Positions 1-6,785 of a stretch of DNA of 15,688 bases are shown one piece after another. The first letter of the stretch is position 1, and every line of letters starts with the position of its first letter. Made by a program: the position numbers and the translations under genes. Source of the stretch: Christensenella sp. UBA7584 (GTDB lineage Bacteria > Bacillota > Clostridia > Christensenellales > UBA1242); contig DLKQ01000009.1 in the NCBI GenBank assembly GCA_002477805.1, positions 1 through 15,688 on the forward strand, given 5' to 3'. The notes beneath the pieces were generated by a model. That model was not told the DNA's origin, searched no databases, and was given only the letters and a program-made list of their open reading frames with translations.

Positions 1-17
1 ATTAAAAAGGTATAAAA

Positions 18-1130
18 ATGAAACCAATTTCCCTTTATTTCCATATTCCATTTTGCAAACAAAAGTGCAAATATTGTGCTTTTGTTTCTTTTACTAGCAA
101 AGAAAAATTTTTCAAATCATATATAAGTAGCATCAAAAAAGAGCTTGATTTTTACAAAAAATTACTAAAAAATTATGAAGTTCGTACTATTTATTTTGGA
201 GGAGGCACTCCGTCTCTTCTTGAAGCTGATATGATTCCAAAGCTATTAGAATTTGTAAAAAATAATTTTAGTATATATAAAAATACAGAAATTACAGTTG
301 AGGCTAATCCAGAAAGTTTTAATCTTAAAAAAGCAAGAATGTGGAAAAAAGCTGGTGTAAATAGGCTTAGTATTGGCTTGCAAAGCGATGATGACCTTGT
401 TCTTAAAAAATTAGGGAGAATACATAATTACAAAAAATTTTTAAACGCTTTTAATATTGCTAAAAAAGTTGGTTTTTCAAACATTAATGTAGATATAATA
501 TTTGGACTTGAAAATCAAACTGAAAAAAATGTAAAAGAACTTATAAGCAAATTAGCTGATTTAGGAGTGACACATATTTCTGCATATGGACTTCAACTTG
601 AAGAAAATACTAGGTTAAAGCAAGAAGTTGAAAGTGGACAAGTTGTTTTGCCATCTGAAGAACGTTGTGTGAAAATATATAATACAGCTTGTAAAGAATT
701 AAAAAAACTAGGATTTATTCGTTATGAAATAAGCAATTTTGCAAAAAAAGGCTATGAAAGTAAACATAATCTAAACTATTGGGCACGTGGGGAGTATTTA
801 GGAATAGGTGTTGGAGCTTACAGTTTTTCTAATGGTGAGCACTGGGAAAATACTTCAAGTCTAGATGAGTACCTATCTGGTTATCAAAGAAAAAATGTTG
901 AGGTAGAAACAACTAAAACAGCAATGGAAGAAATGATTATGCTTGCGTTAAGAACGGAAAAAGGACTGGATATAAATTTATTTAATTCCACTTTTGGTAA
1001 TGATTTTGAAATACTGTTTAAAAAACAAATTGAAAAATTAAAAGCAAAAAAACTAATTAAAATAGTAAAAAACCATATTAAAATCACAAATTTTGAAGTT
1101 TCAAACCAAATAATAGCAGAATTTTTCTGA
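18..1130 (+). CDS. hemW: Radical SAM heme chaperone HemW
   Basis: A 370-residue protein, close to the usual HemW length. The radical-SAM cluster motif CxxxCxxC is seen as C13, C17 and C20 in the context HIPFC-KQK-C-KY-C-AF. The residue two after C20 is Phe, as in HemW, where HemN-type coproporphyrinogen dehydrogenases carry a fourth Cys. Other family blocks are the glycine-rich YFGGGTPSLL (about 59-68), VEANPE, RLSIGLQS, and HNLNYW with YLGIGVGAYSF near residue 250-275. HemW is known to bind heme and hand it to acceptor proteins; older records call it oxygen-independent coproporphyrinogen III oxidase, which is probably wrong for this clade. The start is an ATG with AAAAGG seven bases upstream. 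The gene begins 17 bases into the window, so an upstream partner (lepA in many Firmicutes) may lie just outside. The heat-shock operon follows on the same strand but has its own promoter. Confidence 0.93.
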   Translation: MKPISLYFHIPFCKQKCKYCAFVSFTSKEKFFKSYISSIKKELDFYKKLLKNYEVRTIYFGGGTPSLLEADMIPKLLEFVKNNFSIYKNTEITVEANPESFNLKKARMWKKAGVNRLSIGLQSDDDLVLKKLGRIHNYKKFLNAFNIAKKVGFSNINVDIIFGLENQTEKNVKELISKLADLGVTHISAYGLQLEENTRLKQEVESGQVVLPSEERCVKIYNTACKELKKLGFIRYEISNFAKKGYESKHNLNYWARGEYLGIGVGAYSFSNGEHWENTSSLDEYLSGYQRKNVEVETTKTAMEEMIMLALRTEKGLDINLFNSTFGNDFEILFKKQIEKLKAKKLIKIVKNHIKITNFEVSNQIIAEFF

Positions 1131-1162
1131 TATTTTAAAATATTATAAAAACTAATTACGAA

Positions 1163-1180
1163 GCCTGCGGAGGCATTTTT
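1163..1180 (+). terminator. Weak candidate terminator after hemW
   Basis: GCCT and AGGC pair around a GCGG loop and are followed by CATTTTT, about 32 bases after the hemW stop. The stem is GC-rich but only 4 bp, with an A-A mismatch beyond it, so it may be a poor terminator or just a short structure in a longer 3' UTR. Confidence 0.3.
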
Positions 1181-1390
1181 CCTACAAGATTCTTTTTAAG
1201 AATGTAAGAGTATAAAAATGACTGGAGCACCTTTTCTATCCTTTGTTTGTATGTTAATAGGTTTTTGATTAGTGCTATGTTTTGACATATTCTTTTATAA
1301 ATTCACAAGCTTTTAAAAGTGGCGTACTTTTTGTATAAATTCCATACTAGTTAGTATAAATAGCATTATAAATATGTGTAAAGCAACAAT

Positions 1391-1424
1391 AGGTCTTGCT
1401 ATACAAAGAGGGCAAGACTTTTAT
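1391..1424 (+). terminator. Intrinsic terminator upstream of the heat-shock operon
   Basis: A stem with GTCTTGC at 1393-1399 pairs with GCAAGAC at 1412-1418. It extends to about 10 bp with flanking G-U and A-U pairs, has a loop of about 10 bases, and is followed by TTTTATTT. It lies about 50 bases before the hrcA -35 box and would insulate the heat-shock promoter from readthrough from hemW or from a small RNA gene. Confidence 0.7.
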
Positions 1425-1474
1425 TTCTGTCAACCGTTTTTGTAAAAATTTTTTAATTTTTTTTCACTTTTTAC

Positions 1475-1503
1475 TTGACAAACTCATAAACTAGTATTAT
1501 AAT
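1475..1503 (+). promoter_or_regulatory. Sigma-A promoter of the hrcA operon
   Basis: TTGACA at 1475-1480 and TATAAT at 1498-1503 are both perfect consensus hexamers separated by exactly 17 bp. A/T tracts lie just upstream. Transcription should start near 1509-1511, inside the CIRCE operator. Confidence 0.93.
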
Positions 1504-1504
1504 T

Positions 1505-1531
1505 TTAGCAATCAAGGTATAGGAGTGCTAA
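1505..1531 (+). promoter_or_regulatory. CIRCE operator (HrcA binding site)
   Basis: The half-sites TTAGCAATC (1505-1513) and GAGTGCTAA (1523-1531) are separated by exactly 9 bases, as in the CIRCE consensus TTAGCACTC-N9-GAGTGCTAA. Only one base differs (A for C at position 7 of the left arm). The element begins two bases after the -10 box and spans the predicted start site, the usual place for HrcA repression of its own operon. It is also transcribed and can fold as a hairpin in the leader. Confidence 0.95.
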
Positions 1532-1567
1532 CAAACACATATAATAAATGCTAAAAAAGGAGAGGAG

Positions 1568-2641
1568 ATGACTGAAGAGTTGAATCTTAGCGAAAGAAAG
1601 AAACAAATTCTTTTGAGCGCTGTAGAAGATTATATTCAAGAAGCTAGTCCGATTACGAGTAGTGCAATTCAGCATAAATTTGCTAAAAACTTGAGTACAG
1701 CAACACTTAGGAATGAACTCAACGCATTAGAGGCTATGGGGTTTTTGAAGCAACTTCACAGTTCAGGTGGAAGGGTTCCTACAAGTAAAGGTTATAGATT
1801 TTATGTTGATTCTATGATGGGCGATATACCACTTGATAAAAAGGTTTTAGAAGATATTCATTCTTTATTTGAGAGAAGAACTGTTTATTTGGGTGATATG
1901 GTAAATGAAATTGCATCTGTAATTAGCAAAGCAACAAATTATCCAACTGTGGTTATGTTAAAGGGGTTTGACAAACTGACTATAAAAAAAATAGAAATTA
2001 TTCCACTACTTACAGGTCAAGGGCTTATATTAATAGAAACAAACAGCGGAGTAATTAGCAACACATTGCAAGGTTGTCAGGAAACTCCGAAACAAACATA
2101 CATTGACGCAAGTAATTTAATGACAAAAACATTTCAAAATTACACAGTTGCAGATATGATTAAAAATATGTCAAAACATAAAATTGAAATGACGCAAGAA
2201 GTTGAAGAATTTAGCATTATATTTGATGTGGTTGTAAAATCTCTCACAACTTTGATTGATAGACTTACTGAAAATGGAAATATAACAGCGAAAGGTGAGT
2301 TAAAACTTTTAAATTCACCCGAGTATAGTAACCCTGAAAAGGCAAAACAGATTTTAGATGTACTTTCAAATCCTAAACAAATAAAAGAAGTGTTTAGTGA
2401 TGACAGTTCTGATGTTTCGTTTCAGATTGGCAATGAAATTCCTGTGCAAGAACTTCAAGATTGTAGTATTGCAAAAGCTGATTATCAAGTAGATGGAGAA
2501 AGTATTGCCAGCATAGGAATTATTGGACCTCAGCGTATGGATTATGCAAAAATTGCAAGTGCATTAAAATTTGTGGTTGGAGAATTCGCAAACATAAAAG
2601 CATTAACGCAAGGTGATGATAAAGGAGGCGATAAAAAATGA
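1568..2641 (+). CDS. hrcA: Heat-inducible transcription repressor HrcA
   Basis: HrcA binds CIRCE and represses the class I heat-shock genes; in studied species its activity depends on GroEL. At 357 residues it is slightly longer than the usual 340-350, with a short charged Lys/Asp-rich tail. The N-terminal winged helix (about 8-80) carries SERKKQILLSAVEDYI, the ATLRNELNALEAMGFL recognition region and the signature GGRVPTSKGYRFYVD (67-81). The C-terminal part has the family's HrcA/GAF-like and dimerisation regions, ending near IGIIGPQRMDYAKIAS. The ATG is preceded by AAAAGGAGAGGAG. Its own operator lies 37 bases upstream, which predicts autoregulation. The stop overlaps the grpE start (ATGA), and the grpE ribosome binding site lies within the last hrcA codons, so the two are probably translationally coupled. 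Confidence 0.95.
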   Translation: MTEELNLSERKKQILLSAVEDYIQEASPITSSAIQHKFAKNLSTATLRNELNALEAMGFLKQLHSSGGRVPTSKGYRFYVDSMMGDIPLDKKVLEDIHSLFERRTVYLGDMVNEIASVISKATNYPTVVMLKGFDKLTIKKIEIIPLLTGQGLILIETNSGVISNTLQGCQETPKQTYIDASNLMTKTFQNYTVADMIKNMSKHKIEMTQEVEEFSIIFDVVVKSLTTLIDRLTENGNITAKGELKLLNSPEYSNPEKAKQILDVLSNPKQIKEVFSDDSSDVSFQIGNEIPVQELQDCSIAKADYQVDGESIASIGIIGPQRMDYAKIASALKFVVGEFANIKALTQGDDKGGDKK

Positions 2642-3216
2642 GTAAACATAACAAACATACTTTTGAGCAGGGACATACTAAACAAGATGATAATGGAAAA
2701 CAAGCAGGACATAGTGAACAGGTGGATTTGTGTGCTGAGCACGAGCAATGCGAGCAAGAAAAATCCATTGAGTCTTTGAAGCTAGAAGCACAACTTAAGG
2801 AAGAAAATAATATTGCTCTCACAAATATGCTAAAAACATTGCAGGCAGATTTTGAGAATTTCAGAAAGCGGAATATGAATTTAAAGCAAGAGGCATACAG
2901 CGATGGAGTTGCGAGTGTTATAAAAAGAATGTTGCCTTGTTACGATGCTATTGAAGGAGCTTTGAGGTCGGTTGATGATGTAAAAGTCAAAGATGGGCTA
3001 GAGATATTAAAACGAGAATTTTTAAACGCATTTAAGGATTTTAAAATAACTCCTATAGAAGCGGTAGGGCAAATGTTTGATGCAAACTTGCACAATGCAA
3101 TTGCTTCAGAACACATAGACGGAAAACCTGTTGGAATTGTTATAAGTGAAGTTCAAAAGGGCTTTAAATGTGAGGATAAGGTTATTAGATACAGTCTTGT
3201 AATTATTTCAAAATAG
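2638..3216 (+). CDS. grpE: Nucleotide exchange factor GrpE
   Basis: GrpE releases ADP from DnaK and so resets the chaperone cycle. At 192 residues the length is normal. Residues 1-45 are a polar, presumably disordered tail; residues about 45-105 form the long helix/coiled coil that includes LQADFENFRKRN; the C-terminal beta domain carries the FDANLHNAIAS...VGIVISEVQKGFKCEDKVIR block that corresponds to the family signature. The tail is unusual: besides acidic residues it holds H4, H7, H13, H25 and a C32-x2-H35-x2-C38 cluster, which could bind metal (inference). The start is ATG overlapping the hrcA stop, with a perfect AAAGGAGG at 2621-2628. The gap to the dnaK start is 72 bases and holds a stable hairpin. 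Confidence 0.95.
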   Translation: MSKHNKHTFEQGHTKQDDNGKQAGHSEQVDLCAEHEQCEQEKSIESLKLEAQLKEENNIALTNMLKTLQADFENFRKRNMNLKQEAYSDGVASVIKRMLPCYDAIEGALRSVDDVKVKDGLEILKREFLNAFKDFKITPIEAVGQMFDANLHNAIASEHIDGKPVGIVISEVQKGFKCEDKVIRYSLVIISK

Positions 3217-3223
3217 GTTGCTG

Positions 3224-3245
3224 TGCCAAACAGAGATGTTTGGCA
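3224..3245 (+). promoter_or_regulatory. Perfect 9-bp intercistronic hairpin between grpE and dnaK
   Basis: TGCCAAACA and TGTTTGGCA pair perfectly around a GAGA (GNRA-type) tetraloop, eight bases after the grpE stop and 43 bases before the dnaK start. The downstream sequence is A-rich rather than a T tract, so it is not a normal terminator. A role as an mRNA-processing or 5'-stabilising element giving more dnaK message than hrcA-grpE message is plausible; similar processing is known in other Gram-positive dnaK operons. Confidence 0.7.
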
Positions 3246-3288
3246 AAAATATTTAAAAATTTTAATAAAATATAAGGAGATAAATATT

Positions 3289-5100
3289 ATGTCAAAAATT
3301 ATAGGTATTGATTTAGGAACAACAAACTCTTGTGTGGCAGTTATGGAAGGTGGAGAGCCAACTGTAATTCCAAACGCAGAGGGGGCAAGGACAACACCAA
3401 GTGTTGTTGCTATTACAAAAACTGGAGAAAGATTAGTAGGTCAAGTTGCAAAAAGACAAGCAATCGCAAATCCAGAACATACTGTTTCATCAATTAAACG
3501 TGAAATGGGAACAGACTACAAAGTAAAAATTGAGGGTAAAGAATATTCACCTCAAGAAATTTCTGCAATGATTTTAACAAAACTTAAGACAGATGCTGAA
3601 GCTTATCTTGGACAAAAAGTTACACAGGCTGTTATAACAGTACCTGCTTACTTTACAGATAGTCAAAGACAGGCAACAAAAGATGCTGGAAAGATTGCAG
3701 GACTTGATGTTTTAAGAATTATAAACGAACCTACTGCGGCAGCTCTTGCTTATGGACTTGATAAAGCCGAAAATTTGAACCAAAAGATTTTGGTGTTTGA
3801 CCTTGGTGGTGGAACATTTGATGTTTCTGTAATGGAAATTGGAGATGGTGTTTTTGAAGTTCTTGCAACAAAAGGAAACAACAGACTTGGTGGAGATGAT
3901 TTCGACCAAAGAATTATTGACCTTTTGGAAACAGAATTTAAAAACCAAAATGGAATTGACCTTTCAAAAGATAAATCTGCAGTTCAAAGATTAAAAGAAG
4001 CTGCTGAGAAAGCAAAGATTGACCTTTCAGCTTCAACAAAAACAACAATTAGTTTGCCATTTATTACAGCAGATGCAACTGGTCCAAAACACTTGGAATA
4101 CGAGCTTACTCGTGCAAAATTTGATGATATGACATCAGATTTGGTAGCTCAAACAATTACTCTTAGTGAAGAAGCATTAAAAGATGCAAAACTTTCAAAA
4201 GACCAAATTTCTAAGGTAATTTTGGTTGGTGGTTCAACTCGTATTCCAGCTGTGCAAGAAGCTGTAAAGAAATTTGCTGGAAAAGATGGATTTAAAGGTA
4301 TTAACCCAGATGAATGTGTTGCTATCGGAGCAGCAATTCAAGGTGGAGTTTTGGCTGGAGATGTAAAAGATGTACTCCTTTTAGATGTAACACCACTTTC
4401 ACTTGGTATTGAAACCTTGGGAGGAGTGTTTACAAAACTTATTGAACGCAATACAACAATTCCAACAAAGAAAAGTCAAATTTTCTCAACAGCAACTGAT
4501 AATCAACCAGGTGTAGATATTCACGTTCTTCAAGGTGAAAGAGAATTTGCAAGTGGAAACAAAACATTAGGAAGATTTAGTTTGACAGATATTCCGCCAG
4601 CACCTCGTGGAGTACCTCAAATTGAAGTAACTTTTGATATTGATGCAAACGGAATTGTTCACGTTTCAGCAAAAGATTTGGGAACAGGGAAAGAACAAAG
4701 TGTTACAATAACATCAAGTTCAAATCTTAAAGAAGATGAGATTAATAAAGCAGTTGAAGATGCAAAGAAATATGCTGAAGAAGACAAAAAACGTCGTGAA
4801 ATTGTGGATTTAAGAAACAATGCTGAGGCTATGGCTTTTGCTCTTGAAAAGACTTTGAGAGAAAATGGTGATAAAATTAGTGAAGATGAAAAGAAAACTC
4901 TTGAAGAAGCAATAAAAACAGCAAGAGAAGAATTTAAGAAAGAGGATAAAGATGCAATTCAAAATGCTTTAGATACTCTTACAAAAACAAGTGAACCAAT
5001 AATGACTAAACTTTACCAAAATGCAAAGCCTGAAAGTGAAACAAAAGGTCCAGAAGTAGAAGTAAAGCCAGATGACATTAAAGATGCTGAAAACAAATAA
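3289..5100 (+). CDS. dnaK: Chaperone protein DnaK (Hsp70)
   Basis: DnaK is the ATP-driven Hsp70 that holds and refolds proteins with DnaJ and GrpE. From the chosen ATG it is 603 residues. ATPase-domain signatures are IGIDLGTTNSC (5-15), NEPTAAALAYGLD (about 146-158), DLGGGTFDVSVME (from about 171) and ILVGGSTRIPAVQ. The linker DVLLLDVTPLSLG is at about 362-374, then the substrate-binding beta domain and helical lid, ending in a charged tail. The segment between the SSIKREMG and YSPQEIS blocks is short, lacking the roughly 23-25 residue insertion of Gram-negative DnaK, which supports a monoderm host. The start at 3289 is supported by AAGGAG at 3274-3279; a longer in-frame reading from a GTG at 3223 would begin inside the upstream hairpin and add non-homologous residues. 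Confidence 0.97.
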   Translation: MSKIIGIDLGTTNSCVAVMEGGEPTVIPNAEGARTTPSVVAITKTGERLVGQVAKRQAIANPEHTVSSIKREMGTDYKVKIEGKEYSPQEISAMILTKLKTDAEAYLGQKVTQAVITVPAYFTDSQRQATKDAGKIAGLDVLRIINEPTAAALAYGLDKAENLNQKILVFDLGGGTFDVSVMEIGDGVFEVLATKGNNRLGGDDFDQRIIDLLETEFKNQNGIDLSKDKSAVQRLKEAAEKAKIDLSASTKTTISLPFITADATGPKHLEYELTRAKFDDMTSDLVAQTITLSEEALKDAKLSKDQISKVILVGGSTRIPAVQEAVKKFAGKDGFKGINPDECVAIGAAIQGGVLAGDVKDVLLLDVTPLSLGIETLGGVFTKLIERNTTIPTKKSQIFSTATDNQPGVDIHVLQGEREFASGNKTLGRFSLTDIPPAPRGVPQIEVTFDIDANGIVHVSAKDLGTGKEQSVTITSSSNLKEDEINKAVEDAKKYAEEDKKRREIVDLRNNAEAMAFALEKTLRENGDKISEDEKKTLEEAIKTAREEFKKEDKDAIQNALDTLTKTSEPIMTKLYQNAKPESETKGPEVEVKPDDIKDAENK

Positions 5101-5118
5101 TATTAGGAGAGATTAAAG

Positions 5119-6249
5119 GTGGCAAAGAACTATTATGAAACGCTGGGGGTAGAAAAATCTGCAAGTGCTGACGAGATAAAGTCGGCCTATAGAAAACTTG
5201 CAAAAAAATATCACCCTGACTTAAACCCGAACAACGCAGAAGCTGCCTCTAAATTCAAAGAAATAAATGAAGCTTATGAAGTCTTGAGCGATAGCCAAAA
5301 GAAAGCTAATTATGACCAATATGGAAGTACTGGCCCTAAGGATTTCTTCCGCTCTAGTGGAGGAAGTTCACAGGGCGGATTTTCGGGATTTAGTGGCGGA
5401 TTTGGTGGATTTGAAGATATTTTCAATATGTTTTCTTCGGGATTTGGTGGTGCTGAAAGAAGTTCTGGTGTTCAAGGAAACACGCTGACAACAACAATCA
5501 CACTTTCGTTTGAAGAAGCTGCCTTTGGTGTTAAAAAAAGTATAAGACTTGTAAGAACGGAATCCTGTTCACATTGTGGTGGAACTGGTGCAAAATCTGG
5601 TACTGCATATTCAACTTGTACGGACTGCGGTGGTTCGGGACAGGTTAGGTACACCCAAGATACTTTGTTTGGGCGTGTTGTTAATGTGGGACCTTGTAAA
5701 AAATGTAACGGAACAGGTAAGATTATCAAGGAAAAATGTGAATTTTGTAATGGAAAGGGTGTTGCTAGGAAAAATTCAAGCATTACAGTTGATATTCCAG
5801 CCGGAATTGATGATGGACAAGTAATGACTCTTCACGGATATGGTGATGCTGGAATTAGAGGAGGTGCAAATGGTGATTTGCAGATTTTGGTTCGAGTTCA
5901 GGCACATAAAATACTTGAGCGAGATGGGTTTGATATTCACTTAGACCTACCACTTCCTTTCTCAACAGCAATACTAGGTGGAAAAGTAGTGATTCCAAGT
6001 TTGGAGGGTAAACTTGAATTAACTATTCCTGCTAATACTCAAACGGGAACAATTTTAAAGCTCCGTGGAAAGGGCATAAAAAACCTCAATAGAGCAGGGA
6101 AAGGTGATATGTTCGTAAAAGTTAATGTAGAGCTTCCAAAGGTTACCGACCGAAAGACAATAGACAAAGTGCGAATGTTTGCACAAGAGTTTAATGACAA
6201 TGATTATGCAGATTTTAAAGATTATCAAAATAAATTAAAATCTTTGTAA
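5119..6249 (+). CDS. dnaJ: Chaperone protein DnaJ (Hsp40)
   Basis: DnaJ delivers substrates to DnaK and stimulates its ATPase. It is a full-length class A protein of 376 residues: J domain with the HPD motif at 32-34; Gly/Phe-rich region at about 78-112; zinc domain with four CxxCxGxG repeats at C150/C153, C167/C170, C193/C196 and C207/C210; and two C-terminal substrate-binding beta domains. All four repeats are intact, so both zinc centres should form. The start is GTG, with TAGGAG ending nine bases before it; no ATG nearby would keep the MAKNYYETLGV N-terminus. It lies 18 bases after dnaK and is the last gene of the heat-shock operon, followed by a strong terminator. Confidence 0.96.
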   Translation: MAKNYYETLGVEKSASADEIKSAYRKLAKKYHPDLNPNNAEAASKFKEINEAYEVLSDSQKKANYDQYGSTGPKDFFRSSGGSSQGGFSGFSGGFGGFEDIFNMFSSGFGGAERSSGVQGNTLTTTITLSFEEAAFGVKKSIRLVRTESCSHCGGTGAKSGTAYSTCTDCGGSGQVRYTQDTLFGRVVNVGPCKKCNGTGKIIKEKCEFCNGKGVARKNSSITVDIPAGIDDGQVMTLHGYGDAGIRGGANGDLQILVRVQAHKILERDGFDIHLDLPLPFSTAILGGKVVIPSLEGKLELTIPANTQTGTILKLRGKGIKNLNRAGKGDMFVKVNVELPKVTDRKTIDKVRMFAQEFNDNDYADFKDYQNKLKSL

Positions 6250-6266
6250 TTTTTTGTAAATATATA

Positions 6267-6303
6267 AAAATGTCTCCCTATAAAAATAGGGAGGCATTTT
6301 ATT
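6267..6303 (+). terminator. Intrinsic terminator of the hrcA-grpE-dnaK-dnaJ operon
   Basis: TGTCTCCCTA (6271-6280) pairs with TAGGGAGGCA (6287-6296), ten pairs with one G-U, around a TAAAAA loop. The stem is extended by an AAAA/TTTT pairing and followed by ATTTT. It begins 18 bases after the dnaJ stop. The A and T tracts on both sides could let it work on the minus strand too, downstream of the SRP RNA gene. Confidence 0.92.
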
Positions 6304-6397
6304 TTAAAAGCAATTTTTATAAATTTTAAAAATTCTAAATTTTAGCTTATCTAAAAAATATGACTTATTGCAACACTTAAGACACAATTGTAGTAAA

Positions 6398-6671
6398 TAA
6401 AAAAGCTGTGCGGTCATTTTGAAAAACTTTAATTTTGTAGTAATTTTTCAAAAAACTCCCGAAAGGCTACCTTATGGCACATCGCTAAATCCTCTTAATG
6501 CTGCTGTTTTCCAACCCTGACATAGTTCAAAGCAAGCGATTGCACAAGACCTTGCGTTCAACATTTTTCAAAAACACTTACGCAGTTAAAAATTCTCCTA
6601 GATGACTGGTCAACCTCGCTATAGCGGATTGCGAGTTACAGGGCACCGCTAGCTCCCCATTTAGCACAGCT
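6398..6671 (-). ncRNA. ffs: Signal recognition particle RNA, large Bacillus/Clostridium type with Alu domain
   Basis: Read on the minus strand, this is an SRP RNA of about 270 nt, the length of B. subtilis scRNA. The Alu part has GGGGAGCUAGCGGUGCCCUG followed by helix 4, CUCGC (complement of 6631-6635) pairing with GCGAG (6615-6619) around an AAUCCGCU-type loop. The stem differs from B. subtilis CCUGC/GCAGG by compensating changes. The S domain has AUGUCAGG, a GGAA tetraloop closed by GUU/AAC (6506-6515; UCC/GGA in B. subtilis, again compensated), then AGCAGCAUUAAG and AUGUGCC. The ends close as AGCUGUGC (5', 6671-6664) with GCACAGCU (3', 6411-6404), followed by six U. The RNA scaffolds Ffh for co-translational membrane targeting. 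The ends are set by the promoter and the U tract and could be off by a few bases. Confidence 0.95.
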
Positions 6672-6677
6672 AATATT

Positions 6678-6706
6678 ATTATACGCTAAAAAAAACTTTT
6701 TTGCAA
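6678..6706 (-). promoter_or_regulatory. Promoter of the SRP RNA gene
   Basis: On the minus strand, TTGCAA (6706-6701) and a perfect TATAAT (6683-6678) are separated by 17 bp. The predicted start is 6-8 bases further on, at the 5' end of the SRP RNA (6671/6670). Confidence 0.88.
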
Positions 6707-6729
6707 CTCAATTTAAAACTTTTTTGCAA
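6692..6729. repeat. Tandem 15-base repeat at the SRP RNA promoter
   Basis: AAAACTTTTTTGCAA occurs at 6692-6706 and again at 6715-6729, 23 bases apart. On the minus strand the copy nearer the gene supplies the -35 box TTGCAA; the second copy duplicates that box and an A tract upstream. It may be a small duplication or an UP-like element. Confidence 0.6.
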
Positions 6730-6735
6730 AATAAA

Positions 6736-6764
6736 TTGTTTTTTTCCTCATTATGTGCTAAAAT
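6736..6764 (+). promoter_or_regulatory. Promoter of the HEPN-CBS/ileS operon
   Basis: TTGTTT (6736-6741) and TAAAAT (6759-6764) are separated by 17 bp, and TGC just before the -10 box gives an extended -10. The start is predicted near 6771, leaving a leader of only about 15 nt. The -10 box lies inside the palindrome GCTAAA-A-TTTAGC (6757-6769), which could be an operator. The promoter is divergent from that of the SRP RNA, with 29 bp between the two -35 boxes. Confidence 0.75.
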
Positions 6765-6785
6765 TTAGCGAAAAGAGAGGTAATT

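Larger units (their letters stand above)
1131..1474. other. Gene-free stretch between hemW and the hrcA promoter
   Basis: No convincing protein gene is present. From left to right it holds a short GC-rich hairpin (1163-1174), an ATTCTT/AAGAAT inverted repeat (1189-1203), a block at about 1205-1310 of mixed composition, a palindrome ATACTA-GT-TAGTAT (1344-1357) overlapping a TATAAA box (1355-1360), a good intrinsic terminator (1391-1424), and a T/A-tract region (1436-1474) that could act as an UP element for the hrcA promoter. The clear terminator far from the hemW stop suggests that either a long hemW 3' UTR or a separate small RNA ends here. I do not recognise a known RNA family. Confidence 0.5.

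Noticed and set aside
1218..1268. 16-codon reading frame ATG...TGA (hydrophobic peptide) as a small toxin or leader gene
   Set aside because: No ribosome binding site, very short, and no family resemblance; it may be part of a small RNA instead.
1282..1310. TTGACA at 1282-1287 as a promoter
   Set aside because: No -10-like hexamer at 16-18 bp; the only TATAAA nearby is 8 bp away.
3223..3288. GTG start 22 codons upstream for dnaK
   Set aside because: It begins inside the perfect hairpin, adds residues foreign to DnaK, and the ATG at 3289 has a strong AAGGAG.
5472..5824. Open frames on both strands opposite or within dnaJ
   Set aside because: They are shadows of the Cys/Gly-rich dnaJ zinc region, with no ribosome binding site or recognisable product.
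6660..6690. TTTAGC...GCTAAA around the SRP RNA promoter as a second CIRCE element
   Set aside because: The arms match only in the outer bases (ACAG and ATAC replace ACTC and GAGT) and the total span is 29 rather than 27 bases for TTAGC-GCTAA.
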